DNA from: Lytechinus pictus
Taxonomy: Eukaryota; Echinodermata; Echinoidea; Temnopleuroida; Toxopneustidae
Assembly (NCBI RefSeq): GCF_037042905.1
Contig: NC_087252.1
Coordinates: forward strand, 23,081,701 to 23,145,700
Direction of reading: 5' to 3'
DNA: 64,000 nt
Shown here: in pieces, positions 41,804 to 54,169 of the stretch
How positions within the stretch are numbered: the stretch's first letter is position 1
Layout: the number at the start of each line of letters is the position of its first letter
Notes under the pieces: model-generated
The model's input: the letters and a program-made list of their open reading frames with translations, nothing else
Told to the model about the DNA's origin: nothing
Databases searched by the model: none
Made by a program: the position numbers and the translations under genes

Positions 41804-43107
41804 TTAAAGGGATGGTCCAGGCTGGAGATATTTATATCTGAGTTAGAGGAGCAAAAATTTCCAGTCATTTTTATATGTTTAGCTTTTAACATTGATAAAT
41901 CGTGTATTAAATTTCTTGTGCTCAATTGTCCATTATAGAAACATGAATTTACTTTGACATTTTACTTTTTCATGTTCACATTTACTACTACCTTGTATAA
42001 TAATAATAATAGGCATTTATATAGCGCCATCTATCTAGAAATATTCTATTCCGGGGCGCGTTGTATACTGCTTTGTATGCACTGCTTTGTTCGAATTACC
42101 GATAGGGCCTAGATATTTCATTAATTTTTCATTTTGTATATTATTGATGTTTTTGAGAACGGTATATCATTTCTTCGTCTTCTTCTTATTATCATTATTA
42201 TTCTTTTCTTCTTCTGTTTTCTTTTCCCTTGTCTTTTTCTTCTCCTTCTCCCTTTTCCCTTCTTCTTCCTCCTTCTTTCTTCTCCTCCCTTTTCCCTTCT
42301 TCTTCCTCCTTTCTTCTTCTCCTCCCCTCCTCTTCACCTTTCCATGATTCCTTTGTAATATTTCATTGATGCTTCTGTTTAGGTTAACATTTTTTTTTCT
42401 TCATATAATTGTTCGTTAAATCACTGGTTTTAAAATGTTTACTGTGTCAATTGCATACTATGTTCCACACGGCCCCAATGAAATCAGTCTGTGAACTGTT
42501 TGGGCTTTTTAACCGTGTATAAATAAAATCAATCTGATCTTATCAATCTTATCTTATCTAAAATGCTGAAAAGTTGATAAAAATCGGATAACAAAAAACG
42601 AAGTTATTGAATTTTAAAGATTGCATTATTCCGATGAAACAGTTCTAGGCATGTCTTTATTAATATTCCTTAGGTGGGCTGATGATGTCATATCTCCACT
42701 GTTCTTTTGTATTTGATTTTATGAAATAAGGTTTATTCAAAAATTTTCTACCACGAACTTAAACAATTGGATTGACAACTGATTAAGTGCATTAGTTATT
42801 TACTGCCGCAACTTATTTCATCATAATGGAGACACATCATTAACACATGTATGAAAAAATGAAACATTTATGATTTCATGTAATAACATAAGAAAAAATA
42901 AAAGTGGGGATGTGGCATCATCAGCCCACCTCATGAATATTCATGACGATGTGCATATAACTGTTTTCACAAAATATTGATAAACTTTAAAATTCAATAA
43001 CTACGTTATTTGTTATCCGATTTTGATGAAATCGTCAGCATTTTGCTTTGTGAATTTTACTCTATTTATCAAGATGTAAATATTTTCAACCCGGACCATC
43101 CCTTTAA
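41804..43107. mobile_element. TTAAAGGGATGGTCC element(s), copy 2, with insertions
   Basis: Left TTAAAGGGATGGTCCAGGCT, right CCCGGACCATCCCTTTAA. The interval includes a SINE-tail fragment (about 42000-42040, GGCATTTATATAGCGCCATC) and a CTT-rich tract (42175-42345). Oppositely oriented internal segments suggest two elements or one with rearrangement. Confidence 0.55.
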
Positions 43108-44248
43108 ATAACATAAAAGAATTTGATCGGTCCTGCGTGGCTGTTATAAATCTTTGATGAAGTCGAGAAACGGTGCCATAAAATGGGACCCGAGGGCGCT
43201 TCTGTTCACTGATGTGATCTCCCTCAAAACAATAGAAAATTTATAAACAAACAACATAATCTCTATGAAATGGTTCCCTCATCCGTGCCCATTAAAACTA
43301 TTTGGCATGGCATCTAGCTGACTACTAATCCTCTTGATTTTGTATTTTTAGTTCCCCTTATAAAATAATATACATAACATGAAAGGAATCCAACCCAAGA
43401 TGAAAATGTCTGAAGATAAAGTGAGCAGAGATAGATCCGTATACAAAATAGGACAAAAATAAAGAATGAAGAAAGTTTCGAATTCAATACTTTTGAAAGT
43501 GCAAAGGTAACACTGGGCATATGTGATCATGATCATAGTGATACAGACTATTTTCGTTTGTCGCGTTATCTTCGTTACAAATTTTAATGGTTTAGTGACG
43601 GAAACATGTTTAAACATCGAATTTCTACTTCTTATCAATGATTATTATACCTCTCATCATTGGTTTTACAATATTCACGATTTTCGGTACCAGGGCTTAA
43701 TTACTTATACTTATTTCTTTTTATTCTTTTTTTATAATCATAGCATTTTGAACTCTCAATCTAATGTGCTTATAATAATGATCACCGATTGTTAACCAAT
43801 TATAAATCATATCTTAGCCATATTATGGATAAGTCAATAAATCACTTTTTTATTTTTATTTTTTGTTTTGTTACTCTTTCGCTGTTGGGCTACAAAAACA
43901 ATATCAGTCAAGACAATAATGCTCATGAAAATAGTTTTTTAATGTGATTTGAATCCTTAAAAGAAACAATCGAACAGACATCGTTCGTTCAAAAGGCGTT
44001 GCGCCAACGATTGTGGGCAGACTGTGAATAAGGAAAAATTGCGTTGACAAAACGTTCCGAATCGGAGAGTCAACGATTTACGAGTGCAAGACAGTTACGA
44101 GGGAAAGTCCCTCTGACGTGATCACCCATCAGCGGTTGTGATTGGTGGAAAATGATGTCATCCACTTGATTCATCAATTACTGCTCTATTTTTAGCGCAC
44201 GTTCTCTGTGCGATTACAAACGTATTGCATCAGCTGATAACATGATGT

Positions 44249-44256
44249 ATATATAA
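44249..44256 (+). promoter_or_regulatory. TATA box of the unknown gene
   Basis: TATATAAA, about 30 nt before the expected transcript start near 44280-44290 and about 100 nt before the first sizeable ORF. Confidence 0.55.
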
Positions 44257-44378
44257 ACAACGATTTCGCATTGCAACACCACTTCAACAAAATGTAGGCT
44301 GCTAGAGAAAACCACGATAGATTTGTGCTTAGAAATGGAACCTAGGTGAAATCCAGACGGAACAGAGAAGGCGAGAAA

Positions 44379-47140
44379 ATGACGAACTCAATACAAAATG
44401 AAAATATGAACCACAACGTCTCCATGATGCGACGGCAGAAAAAACGGAGTGTACGGAGTAATTTTAACGGGTTCCACCCTCGGCGTCCCCCGAAGTGCGG
44501 GCAGGACGGGTGTTGTGTTCTTCGCTGCTGGCCAAGCGAGGGTTAGGCATCGAAACAAGCACAACAAATCCCGATTCCAAGCCCAAAATACGCAAGGAGC
44601 ACAGACTATAAACACACATCATACGCATTGCAACATCTACATCGGAGAGAATTTCGCTACCAAGTTGCAGGCGGCTTTTCAGTTTGAGAAATCCCTCCGG
44701 CAGATTGATCCTGAAGACGGATTTGTGCAGTGCAAGTTTGATCCTTTCAGACGGTACCAGGAGATGAATTTGTCCGGCATGGCAGCGAGGATGAAGGAGT
44801 GCCCCAATGCTGGTGGTGATTCAGTCGAGTCAGAGGTATTGAGGTAAGAAACAAGTTTTTTTTTTTTAATCTATATTTATATTGAATTATAATCTTGTAG
44901 CTCAGTACCGGTAGTCAAGTTTTTGTGCAAAGCATTAAGTATCACTATCACTATCAGTATCTAGAATGGCATTTCAACAACAATAATTATATGCAAATGA
45001 TTTGATTTGAATTGTGTGTGTATGTATGATCTCGAAGTGAAAAGAGTTGTGTATGAAGAGTGGGTCTGCAAAATTATATATATATCTCTGTTTAATTTTC
45101 TAACATGAATGTACACGCATAATTCTGTTTATATAGATCCCGATATAAATCTAGGCCGATGTTTATTTACACCTTCACATACATGCACTCATTCTAATTC
45201 TCATCAAACTCCTTCAATAACAATGAAACATAAATATTCCATTTAACTCTTTAGTAGTAGAATTGGCAGAGAAATTCTGCAATAAGTCAAACTCTAGGCA
45301 CAGATCCAGCCGGATTAGACATGTAATTACTTTTGAGATACAGACTATTGCTCAAAAACAGTATGGGCCCTAAAATGTTATTGCGTCTAATCAGGCTAGA
45401 CCCCCTGTGTATGTACCCCATGTTTCCAATAAGTCTGTTACCCCGATCCCATGATTATGCCACCACAGTTTGGAGTTGCTCCATCGGTGCTTCGGGGCCA
45501 AGCTGTTGAAGACCGAGATGGAGGTGCAGTACTTCCCGTACGGGGGCTCCATCGTCGACTACACCTGCGAGATGTTTGGGGTCAGTTTGGGCGTGTCCGT
45601 TACCAGGGCGATGAAGTACAAGGGAGAGTTTGAGAAGGAGGACGCAGAGAAGTTGTTGGGCAAGAAGTTGAGGGGTGAGTGCCCAGGGTTTGATCGTCTG
45701 ACATTTTAAGCAGGGGCGGATCCAGGATTTCCCAAATAGGGTGAATAAAAATTCTTGCAAGAAAACAAAAGACAAAGAAGGTGGGGGGGGGTCCCCTTTG
45801 GCTCCTTGGATCTGCACCTGTCTCATAACGACTTGTTATAAAAACAAATGCCCAAGTTCTCAACAAGATTTACTATCAGCCAATCAAATTGAATGATTTC
45901 AGTAGCTTTAAACTGCACATTTATAATTATAACAAGTTTTATGAAAAGGGCACATGGAGATTATTTTATATGATTCTGAACTCAGTTATGAAAAGTAGTA
46001 TCCATAGGAGACGAGAGGTTAATGCTATAATATAAATTTTCTATAGACCCCAAGCTGCACTCTAGTTTGGTCCAAGGGAAAGGAAAATTTATAGGCCCTT
46101 GCTTCCCTTTCTGCACTGGGGCCAATCTGGGCCCCGTCTTACAAAGAGTTACGCTTGATTCGATCAATCTCAAGTATATGGAAATCCATCATTGTCATAA
46201 TTTTTTCTTCTGGAAATTTGCTCAATATCCTTTAGAAACAAAGAGAAGCATACTGAATTGTCAAGAAAAAACAGTGAATGTATGAATATATATAATTTCT
46301 AGAAAATATGTCAAGAACAAACATATATTTTAGATGTTGATGTTGCTGGCTTTCCATATTGATCAGATCAATCGCAACTCTTAATCAGATCTGCATGACA
46401 TGCTCAGTCTCCAACGGGAGAAAAGGTAGCACCTGCATGCTCATTGCTCATGATCATACAACTAAAGGGACAAATACTCGTAGCTGGAAGTCTACATGTA
46501 ATTCCAATTTAAACGTTTCTAATGTAGTGATATTCTGCCTTATTGATTTAGGGAAAACAGAATTTCAAGCAGTTGGCAAGATTTGTTGTTACAACTGGAA
46601 AATTTTCACAATAATTAATTTGGACATAATCTAGGCATTTTCTTCTCCTCTTTATTAGGAGTTTATTGAAAAACAACCCCAAATATTTCCCAATGATTCT
46701 TTAGCTCAGGTCCATTTTATTATTTCTAATTCTCATACATAATACATTGAAATATACACAAAAATGAGGACCTGCATAGATATACAAAATATGGTTGAGA
46801 TTAGACATTATTTTTTGGGGGTAAAATCCTCTAAGTTTCTGAAAATACAAAAGTTTCTATTTGCATGCAGATTTCTTTTGTAAAAAGTGTATTATAAGGG
46901 CATTGTTTCTATTATGACCTCTACTTCATTTTCTTGTTCTTAGGTATCATGAATGCTACCCAGAATGCATTGGATAAATGGTCCAAGCAGATCCTCCACA
47001 TCTGGGCGACCTCCACCAAGGTCGCTGACGTCTTGACCTCCGTTTACCATGACCTTTCGCCTCAGTTGAGGACCAATACCGTTGTATTGGTTACCATAGT
47101 AACCACTCCCCAGCATTCCTTGTTCAAGAACTCAAGATGA
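44379..47140 (+). CDS. Unrecognised three-exon gene with ambiguous start
   Basis: The spliced frame is: exon 1 ending at 44843 (donor GTAAGA), exon 2 45469-45674 (acceptor ccaccacag, donor GTGAGT), exon 3 46944-47140 (acceptor ttcttag, stop TGA). Splice phases fit, giving FEKSLRQIDPEDGFVQCKFD, LHRCFGAKLLKTEMEVQYFP, GGSIVDYTCEMFGVSLGVSV and ILHIWATSTKVADVLTSVYH. I do not recognise the family. An E..D..GVSVTRA pattern on predicted strands loosely recalls PD-(D/E)XK-type folds, but that is speculative. No in-frame ATG precedes 44764 in the exon 1 frame; the upstream ATG at 44379 opens a 55-codon frame one base out of register, overlapping the main frame. No signal peptide or membrane segment seen. 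Divergently arranged with the G-gamma gene. Confidence 0.6.
44427..44843 (+). CDS. Unknown gene, exon 1 open frame
   Basis: The frame is open from just after a TGA at about 44424 to the donor at 44844. The stretch IYIGENFATKLQAAFQFEKS to YQEMNLSGMAARMKECPNAG looks protein-like; the upstream part is less certain. Confidence 0.55.
45469..45674 (+). CDS. Unknown gene, exon 2
   Basis: Open between acceptor and donor in the frame that continues exon 1 (phase 2 in, phase 1 out). Encodes EMEVQYFPYGGSIVDYTCEM and VSVTRAMKYKGEFEKEDAEK. Confidence 0.7.
45712..45823. mobile_element. Short element with CAGGGGCGGATCCAGGA ends
   Basis: Left GCAGGGGCGGATCCAGGATT and right CTTGGATCTGCACCTG are inverted. 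It is inserted just after exon 2 of the unknown gene. Confidence 0.5.
46129..46383. mobile_element. MITE with GGGCCCCGTCTTACAAAGAG ends, copy 2 (right end truncated)
   Basis: The left end is identical to that at 21828, with a closely similar interior (GGAAATCCATCATTGTCATA). The right end stops after CAATCGCAACTCTT. Confidence 0.75.
46944..47140 (+). CDS. Unknown gene, terminal exon
   Basis: Encodes IMNATQNALDKWSKQILHIW through LRTNTVVLVTIVTTPQH and ends FKNSR plus TGA. Strong acceptor (tttcttgttcttag). Confidence 0.7.
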
Positions 47141-49297
47141 CCCTAGCTGTCAATAGAAGTTTAGATATTTTTGTATGGAAATCTTGTATTTGTATTCATG
47201 AAATACAGTCTGTCTTTCATTTCAAAAGTATAATTGAATTTATGTTCAAACCCCATCGCAATATTGAATACTTTTATGTTTTATATATACTTTTTATCTG
47301 AATTTCTAAAGAAATACTTTTGTTATGCAACCTCTATTGAAAGCTGAATATTCTATAATGGACAACCAGTGGCGTGCCTAGGATTTTCCACAGGGGGAGC
47401 AAATTCGTCTGCCAAAAAAATAAAAATTTGACGAGCAAAAAAAAAAAAAAAAAAGGTCTTCAACCACAAATAAAGGATTTCGTACCAGAAAAAAATTTGA
47501 CAAGAAAAAAAAAAGGTCTTCAAGACTCGTCAGGGGGGCAGGGGTGTGTCCCTTGCATGGGTTGTGACTCGTCAGGGGGGGGGGGGCAATCTGCCCCCTC
47601 TGCCCCCCCCCCCCGTAGGTACGCTAGTGTGGACAACTCACCATGCTTTTCTTTTTCTACAATTTTATGCAGTATTTTCTATCACCAAATATGTTTCAAC
47701 TCAAGTGTGCGATGCATGTATGCTGAGGTCTGTACTAAATGCAAGCGATGCTCTACAAGTAAAAATTATGCAGTTAACATAGTTAGCTAAATTCAAAATA
47801 GTTTAGTTCTCAATAATCTATCAAAATTTTCCAACTCACTTGTGAAGTTAACTGAAAGCTAATGAAGTCAGCTTAGAAATAAATCATCAAGAACTTGTAC
47901 TTAAATATGACGAGAAAGAGACTGAGAGAGAGAGAGAGAGAAGGGAGATAGAGATATTGAGTAGAGAGAAAATGTAGTTAGGGAGGTGCTAGTAATTAAG
48001 TCATAGAAAAACCTTATGTGTCGCAAGCAATATATTTATTGTAATTTATCTGCCAGAGTGCATTAACTGTGTGTATTTAGTTTCATAACTTTGTATTTTT
48101 ATGCTATATAACTTGATATGAAACATTTCTTCACTTCATAAAAAATATATCAAAGAACCAAATGTGAGGAATAGATCAATGAAATTCATATTTTTATAGT
48201 TTTTGTAAATAAAAATTGCTTCATAAGCACTATCTAATGTTATAAAAAAAATATGGAAAATATATTCATGTGTTCCAAGAGCAGAAATAAGAAAAAAATA
48301 CACAGGTTATTATCTAATCAACAGATATTTCATAAAATTCATAAATGTTTCCTGATTTGATATGAAAAAAAAAATAAACATAAGATTTTGTTTTATTACT
48401 TATTTAAGAAATCATCATTCCAATTTTGAAAAATTATACCATCGTCAGTAATAGTTGTTTTGGTTCAACCTGAGCATATAAAAAAAAGTCAGCAAGTTTA
48501 TATCGACATTTGGTTTGCCAATATATGAGGATGTCCATGAACTATGGAAAAAAATTATCATCAAGATACAGCACTTTAAACTATATTTGTAAATTCCATT
48601 AATTACTTAGGGAAGGCTGAATATTAAAAGGTAAACAACAATTAATATGCAATTTCCATGCTGTCTCTTTCTTATTCTTTTTTCTTGAAAGAATTTTTTT
48701 TTGTGGTTTGATATTCTTTGAATGTATTCTATCTATTTTATGTTAATCACCAAATGCGGGGTGAGGGCCATGGCCCGCATGTTTCTTGACCGAGGTACAC
48801 GTAACAATGCGAAAAAAAAAGAAAGAAAAGGGAAGGAAAAGGAGTGGGATATTATATCTTTCTTTGGGCGTTATGTCAAAATTTGTCCCAAATTTTGATT
48901 TTTGTATTAAATAGATAAACAAATTTGCCTCATATACGCCATGGCTGGCCACTCAAAATTGTTGGCTCATTACGGTAAGTCTGGGTACCACCATATATGG
49001 TGATCATGGAAAGGAACATTGTTCTTTTTTTTAAGAAAAAAAAAGAAAAAACAGAGTGTTCTAAATGGACCAAATATCTATTATAATATTTCATATGGGA
49101 TTTGCGATTCTGAAAAGAAAATTCTTTTTAAACAGAGTGCCAATCTTTTGGCAAATATTGTATTTTTGCCAAAATTTGAAGACACAGAGACTACTTGTCA
49201 GAACTACAAATTCCATAAAAGATAGATTTTTAATGATTTTAGGGCTGGGGGATAAATCAATAAGCATTTTATCCAGGGCCACATTTTGAACTAACCG
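47141..49297. other. 3' UTR of unknown gene and intergenic sequence
   Basis: It includes an element at about 47369-47635 with ends CAGTGGCGTGCCTAGGATTT and GTAGGTACGCTAGTG and G/C-runs, plus a short (GA)n tract at 47925. Otherwise AT-rich and without recognised exons. Confidence 0.4.
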
Positions 49298-49515
49298 GTG
49301 TGTTGGCTCAGTTGGTAGAGCGTCCGTCTCACAACCGGGAGGTCGGGGGTTCAGACCAAAAGACGTTAAAAGATGGGAGTTGCTGCTACCCTGTTTGGCG
49401 ATTAAAGGGATAGAGCCTCGTCAATCTGGCACTGCACAGCGGCTGCCGGGGCAAAGCAAATTTTCGGAGTATTTCATTTCATGTCTATTTCGAACAATGA
49501 AATATGGATTTGGAT
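49298..49515 (+). mobile_element. tRNA-derived SINE, family 1, copy E
   Basis: A box TGTTGGCTCAGTTGGTAGAG, B box partly lost (GGGGGTTCAGACC) with a short internal deletion, same body and tail as the intronic copies in ATP6V1A. Confidence 0.85.
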
Positions 49516-52024
49516 TTAAATTGGTTACATTTTATTAGAATTGGCATTTGACCCAATAGAAATTTCAGAGGCTCTTTAAAGTTTTCCAGGGTTTTTTAAA
49601 GGGAATTTCAGAGCGAGCTTTTGTATAAGTTAAACAAAAATAACTATTTTCTTTTACATTACCTGTACAGAAATAACAACCACATTCCTTTCAAATATGT
49701 GATATTATCAAACCTCTGTTGGGACTATTCTAAGTATTCTTGTGATCCTCGTAAATTAATGGTTATTCACTGGGGCATTCTGTATTCTGTTTTTTTCCTT
49801 CCTGGTTTTGTCGATAACATTGCATCATTTCGATATCATACTTGCGGTGAAGGGGAGGGCCGGGGGGGGGGGGTCAAGTTTTTAAAAGCTTGCATCACTA
49901 TACCCAACTGTAATAAAAAGTTTTTATCACTATGCATGTACCTTATTACTATACAGACTTCAAATTGACCACCTTAAAATGGATCCCTCCGAATTACATG
50001 ATACATCATGTGCCTTATTTGAAATCTCTAAAGGTAAATACATGTGGTGATACTGATAACATGTTTCTACAAGTCTTCCATTTGCTCCAGTACAATAATT
50101 ATGAAGAAAAAAAGAATCTCAAAAAGGTTTGCCCAGGGTACCCTTCAGAGAAGTTCTGAGGATTCACACACGCAATATACAGTATGTTATACATGTATTT
50201 TGAGCAGCATTCTAAGTGAAAAGGTACATAGACCTAGTGATCTAATTTTTCAAAATCCATTACTTTCTCATTTTTTGTCGATTTCTTCCAAATTTCCACC
50301 ATTCTCTTGTTCTTTTGCTCCCCAGGGTAGAATCCCCATTGCACTCACACGTATGTCTGTATATTATACACAATACGGCCACTCAATGAACTAAACACTG
50401 TATCTACTAATGAAACAAGCAAAATCACAGATTAAAATTAATGTTAACATATAAAATATTTAATTATTAATTACTTGAACTTGACAGTTATGGGGCAGAT
50501 TATAGCCATGAGTCTTGCACCTGATTGAGTTATTTGTTTGTATCCATCTTGCTAAGTCTGTGAAATACTATAAAATATATGAACAAAATACTGTGTGAGC
50601 AGTAGCACCCCTTCATAGGGTATAAATGTATGGCAGCAAACACTAAAAAAATATATTTTTTTAAAATGAATTCACATTTTCATTGCTTCGGTGGCGTATC
50701 TAAGGAAAGCAAGGGTAGGGGCATATGCTGAAATCATGCCTCTTCCAATTAATTGTCAATTATACTTGTAGTTTTCATCTGTTACCTTTTTTTTACACCC
50801 ATCACACAAAAAGTGGTATGTGGGGCCAGGAGCCCATGCCCCCTTCCTTGCACTCAGTAAGTGACCAACTGCACTGCTCTCAAATTCTAGGATAAATTGC
50901 ACTTATAATGTAGATATTCAAAGCAAGTAAAAGTAATCAAATACATAAATTGTAGAACGAAATTTAAAAGAATAAAAAAAGTTAAAAGAGACAGAAATAA
51001 AAATACTCTCAATTTAAAAACAAAAGTGATAGGTTGCAGACTAATTAAAGGCAAAAAATACCAACGAGAATTTAAAAATCAATCTAAACATTCCTTTTTT
51101 CCAAATGCTGAATTTGATAACTGCTAGTAACAAAGTCAATAGTAATAATAGGTCATGCATATAGAGGTGATTCACTAGCCACTAAAATCAATTACAAATT
51201 ACGAATTACAACCAATTGATGTATCTCAAATTCTCAAAATCATTTTTAGTGTTGGTGAAACATCCCTGCAGGGTATAATCAGACAGATATCAGCAATATA
51301 CCTGAACCCACAAATCATTAAAATGACGAAATTATTCATAGCAAACTCACAGACATAGGGAAAGCCTTTATGTCAGAAGTAGAAACAAAATGACAAGCAC
51401 AAATGGAAAAAATGTTTTGGAATACAGGCAGGACAATATAAGCATACAATACAAATTTCACTAATTCGACATAGGGGGGGGGGGGAACAAGCTTGACTAG
51501 CACATGTTTGACCTTGACCATTGAGATAATAAATTATTAGGTTTATATATATCCTCGATGCAAATGTCATAGACTCAAAAGCAAGGTATTGTATTTGTTA
51601 GTTCCCCCCATCCACCCCCCCAAAAAAAAAATCTGAGTTCTTGAAACTTTTTTTTTTTTTTTGGGGGGGGGGAGTATTGTAATATATCAGCAAATTATAG
51701 TAACCCAAGCAACCAAGTAAACAGTTTGAATCAATGTAGAAGATGAAGGGGGAGGGTGCTCTTTTAAGTATTATTTTAATTCATACACCATTAATGAATA
51801 GTAGTAGGGGAAAAAAAATTACACTGGAAAAAAAAAAGTCCTGGAAAATAAGAGCCCCCAAATTCCCCATGCACTGCACTGTTAAAGCTTATTTATGGTG
51901 CACATTGAGGCGATCAATTGTGAAAAGTAGTCCCCGAAAATAAATCAATATTTGCCTGAATATAAGAATCACCAGCTTGGAGATTGCAACTCTTCCATCA
52001 TTCAAATTTTCAAAACAAAGACCA
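49516..52024. other. Intergenic, nothing recognised
   Basis: AT-rich sequence with several poly-G/poly-A runs. Short frames (for example 50044-50394) have no family resemblance or splice support that I can see. Confidence 0.35.
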
Positions 52025-52180
52025 GGGGCCCGTTTCATAAAGAGTTGCAACTGTTGTAACTTTGCCATTATGGCAACTACCATGGCAACAGGGCTCAGCA
52101 GCCAATCAAAATCAAGCTTACCATGGTAGTTGCCATAATGGCAAATTATAACAGTTGCAACTTTTTATGGAACGGGCCCC
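52025..52180. mobile_element. MITE with GGGGCCCGTTTCATAAAGAG ends
   Basis: 156 bp, nearly fully self-complementary: GGGGCCCGTTTCATAAAGAG at the left, CTTTTTATGGAACGGGCCCC at the right, with GCCATTATGGCAACTACCAT and its inverse inside. Confidence 0.8.
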
Positions 52181-52752
52181 AGTAGGGACAGTGATATTCC
52201 TCTGCTTGTAAATCAAAAAGAAAAATATGTTTTGGCTCTATAACTGTACATTCATGTGAAAATTCATTGAATTTACCATTGCAAAACGCAATAAATAATT
52301 TTGCTCTTTACAATTTCAATGACAATACAGATTACAGGATTTCCATTTTAGATCAAGTTTGAAACAGAATTACAAGTTTTTAGAAACGGATAAGAAAATT
52401 GTTTGAAACGGAAAATCACACTGTCCCTAGACCAGTCAATGAACCAATCAATTTCAGCAGATACTTAAGTAGACATGGATTATTTCAAATACATGTATAT
52501 TGGCCTACAATGTATGTAATCACCATCACATGTAATCCAGTTTAAAAAAATACTGTTTCAGTATGCTTTCAGCCAATCAGAAATGCCATGATTTCAGTGT
52601 TTTCTGACAGAAAGTAATAAAACTCGTCATTGATTACAAAAGTGATACCAAACTGAACTTTTAAAGTCAAAGACGGATTGCAATACATGGACAGTTTCCA
52701 CAGTTAATGTTCTGTTCCATGATAACCAAGGATTTCACATTGATTTATAGTC

Positions 52753-52994
52753 GCGCGGCTGGCAGAAGGGCGCAAATTTCTCGCCAAGCAGATGGGAGCA
52801 CGCACTAAATCCCATCTAACCTATGAAATATCAACTTCTTTCAGACCAAATTTACAATGCATGTTCCATTTCATCCCTTTATTCATTCATTAAAGTTTGG
52901 TCTGAAAGAAGTTTGATATTTTATAGCTTAGATGGGATTTAGTGTGTGCGCCCTTCTGCTTGGCGAGAAATTTTCGCCCTTCTGCCAGCCGTGC
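52753..52994. mobile_element. Hairpin element with GGCTGGCAGAAGGGC arms, copy 1
   Basis: Arms of about 100 bp are inverted with few mismatches: CGGCTGGCAGAAGGGCGCAA on the left and its inverse ending TTCTGCCAGCCGTGC on the right, loop about 40 bp. A diverged member is at 55412-55659. Confidence 0.85.
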
Positions 52995-53341
52995 AATGAT
53001 ATTTACAAAATAGGTCTTGATAGTCTATGAAATGTGTTTATTTCCTATAATAAATGGGGGGGGGGGCAATAGGGCTAGGTCGCTTTTGAGGACAGGGCAT
53101 AGCAAATCTCTACAGCCATTGAAGGGCATTGGTCTGAATACAAGATAGATGGTTTGCATTTCTCTTATTACCCAAGTTAATTCCAACAAGTTGATTTGGA
53201 TAAAGAAAAATCAAAACAAGCATAACAATAACAATACATTGTAAATACATAAGTGGTGAGAGAGAAATGAGCTAAATTAGCATGGCTTTCCTGCTGGTTG
53301 GGTAACAGGTCATTTTAATTCTAAGCAATAATAATTAATAA

Positions 53342-53798
53342 GGGCAATTCCATAGGTTGGTGGACATGAGCTCAATGTGTCTTTGTACATATAGCCCATC
53401 TGAACCGTAACGTGAGTAACCACTTTATCTGCACCCCTAGTAAAAACCATGTGTTCTTTATTTTTGAATTATATACAAAGTTTGTCTCCCTAATATACTT
53501 CTTTGAAATGGAAATAATCAACTTTCATAAAAGCCTTGTATGAGGACACTTTTCACTTATGTTGACTTTTCATTTCATGCATGTCCAAATCATGTAACAT
53601 GAGTAACCGACACATTTCAAAGATTTGCCAGGAGCATAATAAAATTTCCCAAGTTTTGTTTTTATACAAAGGAGAGTCATACTGCGTACTTTGTTGTGAT
53701 AAAGAGATGTTTAGTTCCTATCAATAATAATGGAGTTACAGCTCCAAGTATGAGTCAAGGTGTCTCCAAATGTAACGTGAGTAACCGTGGAATAGCCC
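53342..53798. mobile_element. MITE with GGGCRATTCCAT inverted ends, copy 3
   Basis: 457 bp, ends GGGCAATTCCATAG and CCGTGGAATAGCCC, 4-bp duplication ATAA (53338-53341, 53799-53802). The interior repeats GTAACGTGAGTAACCG-like words three times. Confidence 0.7.
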
Positions 53799-54169
53799 AT
53801 AACACAAGTCCCCACAAGTGCTTATCTATGTCGGCAGTCTTTAGACAAGTGCTTCTTCAGCTAAGATTTTACGATTTGACAAAGTTAAGGTTACATTACA
53901 GGCAGATATAGATCAAAGACAATAAGATTAAACTGACCTTAACGTTAAAGACTTTCTTATTACATCATTATTTGCTGCGATGACTTGAAATAATATGCCT
54001 ATTAAAAAATTACACCTAACCTTCACACATCATATCATGGCAAAATATAAAGCTTTCTTCATTTTATATCCCATACACTACTGGGCTCCGTACTGCATAG
54101 ATTTCATTTAAGGATGTCCCAGGTTCCGGAGCCAAAATCCACAGGTTTTCTAGACTTGATAAGTTCATA

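Noticed and set aside
44379-44546. Ornithine decarboxylase antizyme-type frameshift gene
   Set aside because: Two overlapping frames offset by +1 recall antizyme, but the protein does not resemble antizyme and there is no TCC-TGA shift site at the end of the first frame.
50044-50394. 116-codon intergenic frame
   Set aside because: No domain, no neighbours, AT-rich codon pattern and no convincing splice sites.
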